Shown piece by piece: positions 6,500 to 13,462 of a DNA stretch of 44,420 bases. The notes under the pieces were generated by a model, which worked only from the letters and a program-made list of their open reading frames with translations, ran no database searches and had not been told where the DNA came from. The position numbers and the translations under genes are program-made. This stretch comes from an uncultured Dorea sp. Its GTDB lineage: Bacteria; Bacillota; Clostridia; Lachnospirales; Lachnospiraceae. Every line of letters starts with the position of its first letter. Positions within the stretch are counted from its first letter, which is position 1. The stretch is from NCBI GenBank assembly GCA_900543415.1, contig UQRE01000019.1:1-44420 (forward strand), read 5' to 3'.

Positions 6500-6682
6500 A
6501 TGAAAGAAAAGATAAACGATTATGAGATGTCCATCAGGAAAACCACAAAGAAATCCGAAAAATGCTCTATATGTGGATACCGAAGACCAGAGATGTATCT
6601 TATTCATCGGCACGGTGACAGTTACTACATGTGCCGTGAGTGTGTAAGCTATTTCTTGGCGATAGCGGCGTTGATGGAGTAA
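6500..6682 (+). CDS. Small zinc-finger protein, 60 aa
   Basis: Contains CSICGYRRPE and later CRECVSYF, two CxxC knuckles separated by about 22 residues, typical of a treble-clef or ribbon zinc finger. The start at 6500 follows GGGAGG; the longer ORF from 6353 overlaps the previous gene in another frame and is not needed. Likely nucleic-acid or protein binding; the partner is unknown. Confidence 0.65.
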   Translation: MKEKINDYEMSIRKTTKKSEKCSICGYRRPEMYLIHRHGDSYYMCRECVSYFLAIAALME

Positions 6683-6707
6683 TTTAACATTTGGAGTAGG
6701 AACTTTT

Positions 6708-6890
6708 ATGAGAAACAGGGTATACGTGGAAAAATATAAGCAATATGGAGAATTTATTGGACTGGGAACGATGTATGAAGAATTGAGAGACGGTGTGGGT
6801 CAATATACTACACTTATTATAAAACTAGCTGATGGCACATTTGTGGATTTACTGCCTGAAGAAGTTAAAGCGGTAGCTGATTACACATAA
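6708..6890 (+). CDS. Hypothetical early protein, 60 aa
   Basis: A soluble protein (YVEKYKQYGEFIGLGTMYEE, then VDLLPEEVKAVAD). GGAG and an AT-rich spacer precede the ATG. No family recognised. It is the last gene before a 120-bp gap that holds minus-strand transcription signals. Confidence 0.6.
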   Translation: MRNRVYVEKYKQYGEFIGLGTMYEELRDGVGQYTTLIIKLADGTFVDLLPEEVKAVADYT

Positions 6891-6906
6891 TTAAAACTTT
6901 TGGGAA

Positions 6907-6979
6907 TAAAAAAGAGCCTTGCGGCCCTGCGTTCCCTGTTATTTAATTTGATTATAGCAATTTTTTGGGAATTATACAA
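6907..6979 (-). ncRNA. Candidate minus-strand short transcription unit
   Basis: On the minus strand TTGTAT (6979-6974), a 17-nt spacer and TATAAT (6956-6951) form a promoter. About 15-20 nt further lies an intrinsic terminator: AGGGCC (6928-6923), loop GCAA, GGCTCT (6918-6913), then a T-run to 6907, enclosed by an outer GGGAA/TTCCC pairing. The RNA would be only about 40 nt. It could instead be a terminator for leftward transcripts with a fortuitous promoter. Confidence 0.4.
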
Positions 6980-7013
6980 TAGCAATATTTAAGATTTTGA
7001 AAGGATAAAGCAC

Positions 7014-7139
7014 ATGGCGAAAATAAAAATCGATATGGAGCATGTAATCTATGAATGTCCTAAATGCGGTGGCGAGGTAGAGATGGAGCAGTGCTATTGT
7101 CAGGACTGTGGAGAAGCGTTGGAATGGGTGGAGGAGTAA
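7014..7139 (+). CDS. 41-residue zinc-ribbon peptide
   Basis: Carries CPKCGG and CYCQDCG, four or five Cys in a classic zinc-ribbon arrangement, with an acidic C-terminus. GAAAGGA precedes the ATG. One of at least ten small Cys-rich proteins in the early region; function unknown. Confidence 0.62.
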   Translation: MAKIKIDMEHVIYECPKCGGEVEMEQCYCQDCGEALEWVEE

Positions 7140-7140
7140 A

Positions 7141-7218
7141 GTGAAACTGACATTTTGGTATCTATTCCCCTTGCGGGATGATACATACAACGGTAATGAT
7201 TACTGGTCAGATTGCTAA
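7141..7218 (+). CDS. 25-residue peptide, uncertain
   Basis: A GTG-started ORF directly after the zinc-ribbon gene (KLTFWYLFPLRDDTYNGNDY), ending in Cys. The preceding gene ends GTGGAGGAGTAA, which places GGAGG 5 nt before this GTG, so translational coupling is likely. Aromatic-rich and short; possibly a small membrane-associated peptide. Confidence 0.45.
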   Translation: MKLTFWYLFPLRDDTYNGNDYWSDC

Positions 7219-7244
7219 TATGTCACGACATACTTTCTGACCCT

Positions 7245-7288
7245 GGGCCGGGACCCATCAAACCTCCTTTACCCGGCCCGAAAGGAGG
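7245..7288 (+). promoter_or_regulatory. Overlapping hairpins controlling the Shine-Dalgarno of 7295
   Basis: GGGCCGGG (7245-7252) pairs perfectly with CCCGGCCC (7272-7279), with CCTCCTTT (7263-7270) in its loop. CCTCCTTT is also perfectly complementary to AAAGGAGG (7281-7288), the ribosome site of the TTG-started gene at 7295. The first stem leaves the site open and the second hides it. With only one base between the interleaved arms a full pseudoknot is sterically unlikely, so these look like alternative states. Confidence 0.6.
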
Positions 7289-7294
7289 GATTAT

Positions 7295-7669
7295 TTGAAG
7301 AATAAGCGAACTGTTAGTGAAGAAGTTCAAGCAAGAGTATATAATGCGCTCCTTGTAGGGAAGGAGAATGCATTGAACAGAGATGAACTGGTATCCAAGA
7401 TAGGGGAATCGGATAGAGATATACGAACCGCCATTGAGATATTAAGGCATAATAAAGTGATTCTTACATTGCCAACAGGGAAAGGTTACTATATACCCCG
7501 TGACGATGCACAGGGACGGCAAGAAACAGAGAAATGGCTTGTCAGCCAGAATAATAGGACTAAGAGCATAAAGGCAGCAGAACGTGGAGCACAGCTGTTT
7601 ATAAGCCGGAACAAGAAAAAAGACAAAGATATTCCCGGTCAGATTAGTATGTTTGGAGCTGGGTTATGA
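7295..7669 (+). CDS. Winged-helix protein of the replication module
   Basis: 124 residues with an HTH/winged-helix pattern: EEVQARVYNALLVGKENALN, RDELVSKIGESDRDIRTAIE (recognition helix), then a wing VILTLPTGKGYYIP. The C-terminal tail is basic. The start is TTG at 7295, 6 nt after AAAGGAGG. It overlaps the next gene by 4 bp (ATGA), and the pair is a common replication-initiation arrangement in Clostridia phages. DNA binding is inferred from the fold. Confidence 0.68.
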   Translation: MKNKRTVSEEVQARVYNALLVGKENALNRDELVSKIGESDRDIRTAIEILRHNKVILTLPTGKGYYIPRDDAQGRQETEKWLVSQNNRTKSIKAAERGAQLFISRNKKKDKDIPGQISMFGAGL

Positions 7670-8343
7670 GAGATAGTGTTGTATTTTATCGTAGCTTCTG
7701 GGAAGCCATTAAGCAACTGCCGGAAAAAGAAAGATTGGAATCTCTTACAGCAATCTTAGAATATGGACTTGATGAAATAGAGCCTAAATCAGCAGGTGTT
7801 GCATCAGCAATGTTTTTAATGGCAAAACCACAAATTGATGCGAATAATCGTAGATACCAAAACGGAACCAAGGGTGGTAGGCCAGTAACCAAAACAGAAC
7901 CAAACAATAACCTAGAATCCAATTATAATAAACCAAGTGATAACCAAACCATAACCAAAGCAAAACCTAAGGAAAAGGATAATGTAAAGGAAAAGGATAA
8001 TGTAAAGGAAAAGGATAATGTAAATGATAATAATAAAAAAACATTTACTCCACCTTCGGTGTCGGATGTGTTTGATTATTGCAATTTGAATGGATATGGT
8101 ATTGACCCAGAGAGTTTCGTTGATTTTTATGCATCTAAGGGATGGATGGTTGGGAAAAACAAAATGAAGGACTGGAAAGCCTCGGTAAGAACATGGGCTA
8201 GAAGCCAGCGGCAGGAATTGACCGCCAAAGGCAGTAAAAACCAGTTTCACAATTTTGACCAACGAGACACCGATTATGATGCATTGATGCTAAAACAGGT
8301 ACAGGACTGGGTAGGGGAGAAACAGGATGAAGGAAATACATAA
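7666..8343 (+). CDS. DnaD-like replication protein (DUF6291 N-terminus)
   Basis: 225 residues. The N-terminal domain (about 1-70, FYRSFWEAIKQLPEKERLES, ending NGTKGGRP) matches the DUF6291-type domain of phage replication proteins. A low-complexity linker (about 75-125) contains three perfect KEKDNV repeats. The C-terminal domain (about 126-190) has the pattern FVDFYASKGWMVGKNKMKDW followed by a Trp-containing helix, as in phage replisome organisers that load helicase at the origin. No helicase gene of its own is evident, so host DnaB may be recruited. The origin itself was not identified. Confidence 0.72.
   Translation: MRDSVVFYRSFWEAIKQLPEKERLESLTAILEYGLDEIEPKSAGVASAMFLMAKPQIDANNRRYQNGTKGGRPVTKTEPNNNLESNYNKPSDNQTITKAKPKEKDNVKEKDNVKEKDNVNDNNKKTFTPPSVSDVFDYCNLNGYGIDPESFVDFYASKGWMVGKNKMKDWKASVRTWARSQRQELTAKGSKNQFHNFDQRDTDYDALMLKQVQDWVGEKQDEGNT
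7969..8022 (+). repeat. Three perfect 18-bp tandem repeats
   Basis: The unit AAGGAAAAGGATAATGTA is repeated three times without mismatch (7969-7986, 7987-8004, 8005-8022), encoding KEKDNV three times in the linker of the replication protein. The identity suggests recent slippage expansion. Iterated sites inside an initiator gene can also be origins, so this is a possible ori candidate. Confidence 0.85.
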
Positions 8344-8587
8344 AAAAATACTGATGTTTGCAAAGCGATATATGCTGGAGCATGATTATCCACCCACAAC
8401 CAGAGAAATAGGAGAGGGGGTTGGATATACGTCAAGCTCTACGATTTGGGGATATTTACGTGATATGAGGGATATTGGTTTGATTAATTACACAGAAGAA
8501 TGCCCTAGAACTATAACAATTCCAGGGATGCATTATACGGATACGCAAGATAACATCACAGAAAGGGGAAAGCAAAATGCCGGATAA
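8327..8587 (+). CDS. LexA-like winged-helix protein without protease domain
   Basis: 86 residues matching the LexA N-terminal DNA-binding domain: HKKILMFAKRYMLEHDYPPT, then TREIGEGVGYTSSSTIWGYL and a wing near GLINYTEECPRTI. The autoproteolytic half of LexA is absent. It overlaps the end of the replication gene by 17 bp in another frame and the next gene by 11 bp. It may act as a phage regulator or compete for SOS-type operators; this is inference. Confidence 0.72.
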   Translation: MKEIHKKILMFAKRYMLEHDYPPTTREIGEGVGYTSSSTIWGYLRDMRDIGLINYTEECPRTITIPGMHYTDTQDNITERGKQNAG

Positions 8588-8783
8588 CAAAATAAAGAGC
8601 CAATATTTGGAAAATTCAGAGCGTCAGAGAATGGCGGCTATCAAGGATATGGAGCGCAATCCATCCCCTATGACAAAAGCATTTTTAAGACCAGCTTATG
8701 ATGGGACGGAGGCGTGTCCAATTTACTGTAGACGGCCTAGTAAGGCAAACACGTATTTAGCGGAGGAGGAGGAAAAGCAATGA
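8577..8783 (+). CDS. Hypothetical early protein, 68 aa
   Basis: A polar protein (NKIKSQYLENSERQRMAAIK, later CPIYCRRP, ending in a Glu-rich tail). It overlaps both neighbours by a few bases, which supports translation in the operon. No family recognised. Confidence 0.6.
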   Translation: MPDNKIKSQYLENSERQRMAAIKDMERNPSPMTKAFLRPAYDGTEACPIYCRRPSKANTYLAEEEEKQ

Positions 8784-9352
8784 GAGCAAAATTAGATGCC
8801 AATGAATTTAAGCGCATTATTGACAATACAAAGAGATTTGTCAATAAAGATGCAAGTAATGAGCTGATGTCATGGATATATCTGGAGATTAATGCGAGGG
8901 AAATGATTATTAAAGCCACTGCGCTTGATGGACACCGAGTATCCATTGAATATGCCAAATTGGCAGAGGCAGAGAAATCATTTAACTGTTACATAAGGCC
9001 AGGGATACCCAAAGTTACAAGACATGATGACTACGCAGAATTGGAGATAAGGAAGAACCGCCTTTATGTCCAAGTAGGAGAATCCATAATTGGATATGTA
9101 CAACCAGAAGGAAAATTTTACGATGTTGATAAGGTATTGAAAAACTTGGATAGCGAGAAAAAGTTGGAGACCATTGCCATCAATGCTAAATATCTCAAGG
9201 ATGCATTGGAATCCATAAGTCCTTGCAATGGTACAAGGAAAATAGCTGAGATTGATGTGTACCCACCTTGTCATCCGGTTGTCATAAGGTCTGGATGGAA
9301 AGGGGAACCGGATAATCTGAAAATCGTATTGCCAATGAATACACGTGATTGA
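8780..9352 (+). CDS. Short sliding-clamp-like protein (DnaN-related)
   Basis: 190 residues with features of DNA polymerase III beta-type clamps: IYLEINAREMIIKATALDGH followed by SIEY in the first part and a C-terminal strand ending LKIVLPM, resembling the terminal strand of DnaN. Bacterial DnaN has about 370 residues in three domains, so this protein could contain only about half. It may form a clamp by higher oligomerisation or bind the host clamp loader. AGGAGGAGG precedes the ATG. Similarity judged by eye. Confidence 0.6.
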   Translation: MRAKLDANEFKRIIDNTKRFVNKDASNELMSWIYLEINAREMIIKATALDGHRVSIEYAKLAEAEKSFNCYIRPGIPKVTRHDDYAELEIRKNRLYVQVGESIIGYVQPEGKFYDVDKVLKNLDSEKKLETIAINAKYLKDALESISPCNGTRKIAEIDVYPPCHPVVIRSGWKGEPDNLKIVLPMNTRD

Positions 9353-9385
9353 AAAGTAACCCAAATCGGTATTTGGAGGTGTAAG

Positions 9386-9646
9386 ATGCAAATAGAAATT
9401 AATGAGGCGGAGTTAAAAGAGTGGGCAGTTAACCAGATTAGAAAGCGCATGGGTGACAGAATTAACACTTTGATGCGGGAATGGGACTGGAATAGTTATA
9501 TGAGGGATGCTGTAGATAAAGTGGTAAGAGAAAAGGTGACTGATGTAGCCATTGAGAGCTTTATCAATACTATAGACAAGGATAATGTGATAAAAACTGT
9601 CAGTGACCGTATTGCAACTGAAATAGCAGATAGTCTCAAAAACTGA
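9386..9646 (+). CDS. Hypothetical helical protein, 86 aa
   Basis: Alternating charged and hydrophobic residues (ELKEWAVNQIRKRMGDRINT, later DKVVREKVTDVAIESFINTI) predict an all-helical, possibly coiled-coil protein. GGAGGT precedes the ATG by 7 nt. No family recognised. Confidence 0.6.
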   Translation: MQIEINEAELKEWAVNQIRKRMGDRINTLMREWDWNSYMRDAVDKVVREKVTDVAIESFINTIDKDNVIKTVSDRIATEIADSLKN

Positions 9647-9665
9647 GATTTCCGGGGAGGAGAAT

Positions 9666-9758
9666 ATGGAATTTTTAAGTGAACATTGGGTTCTTATTTA
9701 TGGGATGTTTATGTATGGTATGGGACTGCTAACTGGCTCTATCAAAAAGAAACGTTAA
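9666..9758 (+). CDS. 30-residue single-TM peptide
   Basis: HWVLIYGMFMYGMGLLTGSI forms one hydrophobic helix, followed by the basic tail KKKR. GGGGAGGAG lies directly upstream. It resembles other tiny membrane peptides of this phage. Function unknown. Confidence 0.55.
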   Translation: MEFLSEHWVLIYGMFMYGMGLLTGSIKKKR

Positions 9759-9783
9759 TTAAAAAGTTAAGGAGGAAGTAGGA

Positions 9784-10011
9784 GTGAAAGCTAAGAAGCC
9801 GTCAGAATGGCAGAAGGACAATATTCGTATACTGATAGAAGAAGCCAAGATAAGAAACAACTTTGATGATAATGAGCTGGCCTTATATTTGGGGTTTTGT
9901 ACAAGCTCGTTTAGAGAGCGTAAAGCCAACCCTGAAAAACTGACAATAGAAAAATTACAGATACTTCTGCAATTGACCGGGAAGGAGATGAAATTTGTTG
10001 AAACAGCTTGA
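9784..10011 (+). CDS. Small HTH protein, 75 aa
   Basis: Starts GTG after GGAGGAAGTAGGA. Pattern: NIRILIEEAKIRNNFDDNEL, then ALYLGFCTSSFRERKANPEK, then LQILLQLTGKEMKF, consistent with a compact XRE-like helix-turn-helix. A regulatory or DNA-binding role is inferred. Overlaps the next ORF by 14 bp. Confidence 0.6.
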   Translation: MKAKKPSEWQKDNIRILIEEAKIRNNFDDNELALYLGFCTSSFRERKANPEKLTIEKLQILLQLTGKEMKFVETA

Positions 10012-10138
10012 ATACATACCTGTTGGCAAAACACACTTAAGCCCACGGCAGAAAGACCGTATGATTATTCGTGGCTTAACCGCTGTGGTGATGGTCTTAA
10101 GCGGATTGTTGGTGATATGTCTGGCGGTGATATTATGA
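9998..10138 (+). CDS. 46-residue single-TM protein
   Basis: TTG start after AAGGAG. A basic N-terminus (LSPRQKDRMIIRG) is followed by a hydrophobic helix LTAVVMVLSGLLVICLAVIL that reaches the C-terminus. It overlaps both neighbours, and its stop shares ATGA with the next start. Membrane-anchored; function unknown. Confidence 0.5.
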   Translation: MKQLEYIPVGKTHLSPRQKDRMIIRGLTAVVMVLSGLLVICLAVIL

Positions 10139-10323
10139 GCCGCCGCCGGAATGGAACCAACCGGGCCGGGGCAATGGTGAATGCCAGCCGGTACACCGGA
10201 TATGGTAAGCCAATAAAAAAGGTCGTCAGCCTAGCAGGGCTAAACGACCGAATACAAAAAACAACTCAATCTGATTATATCAGAGATTATGGAGGTTTTC
10301 AAGATGGAAGAAAGAATGGTTGA
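10135..10323 (+). CDS. Small basic protein, 62 aa
   Basis: Starts at the ATGA overlap with the TM peptide. The N-terminus is Arg-rich (SRRRNGTNRAGAM), the rest polar (KKVVSLAGLNDRIQKTTQSD). Translation coupling supports it; no family recognised. It overlaps the next gene by 20 bp. Confidence 0.5.
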   Translation: MSRRRNGTNRAGAMVNASRYTGYGKPIKKVVSLAGLNDRIQKTTQSDYIRDYGGFQDGRKNG

Positions 10324-10486
10324 AATTCCTGTTGATGAATATAGAAAGCTTATTGAACTTGAAGGTCGGGTAAATGCAGCTCTGATTTTTTTGAATACCG
10401 ATGAATATGCACAGCGTAATGTACTGGTCGGTATTTTGAGAGGCGTAAAGGTTAAAGCCCCTATGGATAAAACGCATGATGAATAA
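10304..10486 (+). CDS. Hypothetical protein, 60 aa
   Basis: EERMVEIPVDEYRKLIELEG, then RVNAALIFLNTDEYAQRNVL, a helical protein with the VEIPxxEYxxLIxxEGR pattern seen in many small Firmicutes phage proteins. The start at 10304 lies 8 nt after GGAGG; the ORF start at 10289 would place this site inside the gene. Function unknown. Confidence 0.65.
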   Translation: MEERMVEIPVDEYRKLIELEGRVNAALIFLNTDEYAQRNVLVGILRGVKVKAPMDKTHDE

Positions 10487-10628
10487 TTCAAAATGCGATT
10501 CCTGCGGATATTTCCTTGACCCGGATAGATGGAAAGTATGCGATAAATGCAATAAGAAAGCCACAAAGCGGAATAAAGAGCATTACAAGGAGGTTATAAA
10601 ACATGAATCTGGAACACAAGATGATTGA
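10476..10628 (+). CDS. Small zinc-finger protein, 50 aa
   Basis: CDSCGYF and CDKCNKK form two CxxC knuckles 12 residues apart, followed by a Lys/Arg-rich helix (ATKRNKEHYKEV). It overlaps the preceding gene by 11 bp and the next by 26 bp. Probably zinc- and nucleic-acid-binding. The start may be the second ATG at 10479. Confidence 0.58.
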   Translation: MMNNSKCDSCGYFLDPDRWKVCDKCNKKATKRNKEHYKEVIKHESGTQDD

Positions 10629-10767
10629 TGGTACTGCAATGGTATCTTATCTCCGAGATAGACAAAGCCACTTAAGCATAGGGAGTGTTGCCAGAAAGGA
10701 GATTGAAATGGCTGTCATCTATATAGTTGGAACGCTCATGAAGGAGGAAAAAGATGGGGAATCTTGA
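10603..10767 (+). CDS. Hypothetical protein, 54 aa
   Basis: The ATG follows AAGGAGG by 9 nt. A helical sequence (GTAMVSYLRDRQSHLSIGSV, then IEMAVIYIVGTLMKEE). It overlaps the recombination gene by 14 bp, so the two are probably translationally coupled. Confidence 0.58.
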   Translation: MNLEHKMIDGTAMVSYLRDRQSHLSIGSVARKEIEMAVIYIVGTLMKEEKDGES

Positions 10768-11428
10768 CTTATACGAAAAGGTCCGTTCCGTCCCGGATAG
10801 CGCCAAGAAAACCATTAAGGGAGGCCGTACCAGCGGTATGACTGATATTAACCCCATGTGGCGCATAAAAGTCCTTACTGAGCAGTTTGGCCCATGTGGG
10901 ATAGGATGGTACTACATACCTACACGAAAGTGGTTAGAAACATCGGGCAATGAGATAGCAGCTTTTGTGGATATCGAATTATACATAAAGGTTGACGGGG
11001 AGTGGTCTAAACCAATTCCCGGAAACGGCGGCAGCATGTTTGCATCAAAAGAGAAATCCGGCATATACGTTTCGGACGAATGCTATAAAATGGCAACCAC
11101 AGATGCTATATCGGTAGCGTGTAAGCAGCTTGGAATTGGTGCTGATGTTTATTGGGATTCAGATAGAACTAAATATAACAAGCAGAATAGTCCAGATTTG
11201 ATTACTGAATCTGATATCAATGAAATATTCCTGGAGCTGAAACGGACAGGAATAGGGATTAAGAATGTGCTATCAAAGTATGGACTGACTGATATCCATG
11301 ATATGACTAATTCCCAGGCAAATGAAACAATTAAAAAGCTGAAAGAACATCCAGATAAGGAGTTAGTAATGCAGCCACCGAATGATATGCAGGATAGTGA
11401 ACTACCATGGAATGACCCAAAGAGGTGA
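10754..11428 (+). CDS. Rad52/Sak-like single-strand annealing protein
   Basis: 224 residues. The N-terminal ~130 match the phage Sak/Rad52-like annealing domain: LYEKVRSVPDSAKKTIKGGR, then MTDINPMWRIKVLTEQFG, CGIGWYY and a core ending ATTDAISVACKQLGIGADVY. The C-terminal ~85 residues form a variable helical extension ending with the acidic DSELPWND motif, which is like an SSB-type acidic tip. It should anneal ssDNA for phage recombination, together with the adjacent HNHc nuclease gene. Confidence 0.72.
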   Translation: MGNLDLYEKVRSVPDSAKKTIKGGRTSGMTDINPMWRIKVLTEQFGPCGIGWYYIPTRKWLETSGNEIAAFVDIELYIKVDGEWSKPIPGNGGSMFASKEKSGIYVSDECYKMATTDAISVACKQLGIGADVYWDSDRTKYNKQNSPDLITESDINEIFLELKRTGIGIKNVLSKYGLTDIHDMTNSQANETIKKLKEHPDKELVMQPPNDMQDSELPWNDPKR

Positions 11429-11432
11429 TTAT

Positions 11433-12059
11433 ATGCATGAGGCAGCAGACATAATAGCATACAAGCTTGTTCCAGAGGGAACGTATCTAAAGATATTTAT
11501 TCCTGGAAAAAATCTTATGGAACCAATCGTTGATAAGCACATGAATAGATGCAGTGTATGGCTTGACGATGGTAGACATATAAGTGCAGACCAGCGCAAA
11601 AAGATTTATGCCACAGTTAATGACATTTCCGCCTATTCCGGGAACGTGCCGGAGGTTGAGAAAGAATGGCTTAAGTATTTACACATCAACCGGACCGGAT
11701 GCGGATACTTTTCTCTGTCTGATTGCTCTATGGATACTGCCAGGGAATTTATCAATACCATGCTGGATTATGCGCTGGAACAGGGAATACCATTGTTGGA
11801 TTTCGCCCTTAACCGTACCGATGATATAGGACATTATCTGTATGCATGCTTAAAACTTCGGAAATGTGCTATATGCGGTCGAGAGGGTGAAATACACCAT
11901 GTAGACACAATTGGCATGGGCAATGACCGGAGGAAGGTTGATGATTCGGAGTACCGGAAAATATGCTTATGCCGGCAGCACCATACAGAAGCGCATAGCA
12001 TTGGTATGACAGCGTTTGAGGACAGATATAAGGTGTACGGAATCAAGTTTGATAACTGA
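11433..12059 (+). CDS. Putative HNHc nuclease
   Basis: 208 residues ending in a nuclease domain: KCAICGREGEIHHVDTIG provides the zinc CxxC and the first catalytic His, followed by NDRRKVDDSEY and CRQHHTEAHSIGM, as in phage HNHc_6-type proteins. The N-terminal ~130 residues hold the conserved EKEWLKYLH region. It starts 4 bp after the annealing gene with a GAGGTGA site; the longer ORF from 11382 is not needed. Pairing with a Rad52-like gene suggests a role in phage recombination. Confidence 0.75.
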   Translation: MHEAADIIAYKLVPEGTYLKIFIPGKNLMEPIVDKHMNRCSVWLDDGRHISADQRKKIYATVNDISAYSGNVPEVEKEWLKYLHINRTGCGYFSLSDCSMDTAREFINTMLDYALEQGIPLLDFALNRTDDIGHYLYACLKLRKCAICGREGEIHHVDTIGMGNDRRKVDDSEYRKICLCRQHHTEAHSIGMTAFEDRYKVYGIKFDN

Positions 12060-12099
12060 TAATCAGTAATATCGTTATTTAAAATATGAGGTAAAGAGA

Positions 12100-12249
12100 A
12101 TGGAAGAAGAATGGGACAATGATATATGCTGCGCTACTTGCAGATATGGTTATCTTGTTGAGGACGTAAATGAGGGAGAAAAGATTCATTGCAAGAAAAA
12201 GGATGAGTATATGCCAACAGATGGTGTGTGTGGAGATTATGAGTATTAG
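12100..12249 (+). CDS. Small Cys-rich protein, 49 aa
   Basis: DICCATCRYGY, later CKKKDEY and GVCGDYEY give four or five Cys in a metal-binding arrangement. GAGGTAAAGAG precedes the ATG. Similar small CxxC...C...C proteins occur repeatedly in this phage. Function unknown. Confidence 0.6.
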   Translation: MEEEWDNDICCATCRYGYLVEDVNEGEKIHCKKKDEYMPTDGVCGDYEY

Positions 12250-12265
12250 GATATAGGTGAAGAGA

Positions 12266-12622
12266 ATGAATAAGAAAAAAACAGTGGTATTTGATTTTGA
12301 TGGAGTTATACATAGTTACACAAGCGGATGGCAGGGTATATCGGTTATATCGGACCCGGTTGTGCCGGAGATACAGGCAGCAATCAATTACTTACGCATG
12401 GAAGGGTACGCGGTAATTGTGGTATCTACCAGATGTGCAAGGCCGGAGGGCATGGGAGCGGTTAGGCGCTATCTGAGAGATAACCATATTGTGGTTGATG
12501 ATGTAGTTGCACACAAGCCGCCCGCAGTCTGCTATATAGACGATAGAGCTATATGCTTTAACGGGGATGCATTAGGACTAATCGAGAAGATTAGAGCTTT
12601 TAAACCCTGGAACCAGAATTAG
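12266..12622 (+). CDS. HAD-superfamily phosphatase-like protein
   Basis: 118 residues with HAD motifs in order: VVFDFDGVIH (nucleophile Asp and acid Asp), VVSTRCARPEG (motif II, with Thr instead of Ser possible), AHKPPAVCYIDDRA (motif III Lys and motif IV Asp-Asp). No cap domain is present, like small phage HAD phosphatases that may act on nucleotides or nucleic-acid ends. The start at 12266 follows AGGTGAAGAG; the ORF start at 12257 includes part of that site. Confidence 0.8.
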   Translation: MNKKKTVVFDFDGVIHSYTSGWQGISVISDPVVPEIQAAINYLRMEGYAVIVVSTRCARPEGMGAVRRYLRDNHIVVDDVVAHKPPAVCYIDDRAICFNGDALGLIEKIRAFKPWNQN

Positions 12623-12648
12623 CATTTGACAAAGAAAGAAGGTATCTG

Positions 12649-12846
12649 ATGCAGATAAAAGATATTATAAAAAAATGTCCCTTTTGTGGGAGCGAAGCAA
12701 CCTTAGAACGACAACCACTTGCATATGCGCCCTTTGATGGTTGGGCGGTACAATGTACGAATGAGGAGTGCTATGCAGCATCTACAGGGATGATGTGGCC
12801 ATCTCAGGACGGAGCACTCACAGCTTGGAATACTCGTGTAAACTGA
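12649..12846 (+). CDS. Lar-like restriction alleviation protein
   Basis: 65 residues: CPFCGSEATLERQPL near the start, a second pair CTNEECYAAS, and the C-terminal signature DGALTAWNTRV. This Zn-ribbon plus AxxAWNxR layout is that of the Lar family; Rac prophage Lar modulates type I restriction. Many phage members are only annotated by similarity, so the activity here is inferred. Confidence 0.8.
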   Translation: MQIKDIIKKCPFCGSEATLERQPLAYAPFDGWAVQCTNEECYAASTGMMWPSQDGALTAWNTRVN

Positions 12847-12875
12847 GATAGACACTATTAGGATTTGGAGGCTAT

Positions 12876-13103
12876 ATGAAAGAGCGGTACACAAAAAAGC
12901 AATTAGAGGAGTTGTATCATTGTACGATTTTTAAAGATACCGGTTTTGATGATTCCCATCAGTTCTGGACGGCTCACGGAACTCCTATAGAACCATATGA
13001 CGAACCGATTTTTGAATATGCTGATGGGTGGACGCTGGATGAATTGCACGAAAATATAAGGGGAGAGATACTTCTTCCCTTCATGACGGGAACGGAAAAT
13101 TAA
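12876..13103 (+). CDS. Hypothetical protein, 75 aa
   Basis: An acidic soluble protein (KKQLEELYHCTIFKDTGFDD, later YDEPIFEYADGWTLDELHEN). A good TTTGGAGGC site lies before the ATG. No family recognised. Confidence 0.62.
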   Translation: MKERYTKKQLEELYHCTIFKDTGFDDSHQFWTAHGTPIEPYDEPIFEYADGWTLDELHENIRGEILLPFMTGTEN

Positions 13104-13111
13104 CGTTTAAA

Positions 13112-13149
13112 AGATAAGAACTAATAGATAAGAACTAATAGATAAAAAC
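13112..13149 (+). repeat. 14-bp tandem repeats
   Basis: The unit AGATAAGAACTAAT is repeated twice exactly (13112-13125, 13126-13139) and begins a third time to about 13149. It lies in the 100-bp gap before the DUF3850 gene. It may be slippage or an iterated protein site; nothing else is seen in the gap. Confidence 0.7.
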
Positions 13150-13205
13150 CCAAAGGCTAAGAGTGAAAAAATAAGGATTTCCGGGAGTACCGGGGAAAGG
13201 GAAAG

Positions 13206-13445
13206 ATGAAGGTTGTCAAAAAGAAGATACTTTCTAAATACTTTAAAGCAGTAAGAGCCAGAGAGAAAAATTTCGAAATCAGGAAAGACGAGGACAACAT
13301 CCAAATTGGAGACCTGATTGTTTTGGAGGAATGGGATGATTTTTATGGATACTCAGGCCAAGTGGTTAGGCGTTACGTGAAATATGTTTTAAGAAATGCA
13401 CCGGAGTTTGGGCTAAAAGAAGGTTATTGTATCATTGGATGGTAA
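13206..13445 (+). CDS. DUF3850 (ASCH-like) protein
   Basis: 79 residues matching DUF3850: KKKILSKYFKAVRAREKNFE, then IRKDEDNIQIGDLIVLEEWD and a final strand region YVKYVL...YCIIGW. The family belongs to the ASCH/PUA-like superfamily, suggesting RNA binding; its role in phages is not established. The motif EIRKxxxxxxxGDLIxLxEW is clear. Confidence 0.8.
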   Translation: MKVVKKKILSKYFKAVRAREKNFEIRKDEDNIQIGDLIVLEEWDDFYGYSGQVVRRYVKYVLRNAPEFGLKEGYCIIGW

Positions 13446-13462
13446 TTTAAGATATAGCAAAT

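Noticed and set aside
7245..7288. Full H-type pseudoknot
   Set aside because: Both stems of 8 bp are joined by single-nucleotide loops, sterically unlikely at the same time; alternative hairpins preferred.
7969..8022. Tandem 18-bp repeats considered as a CRISPR array
   Set aside because: Units are directly adjacent without spacers and code for KEKDNV in a real gene.
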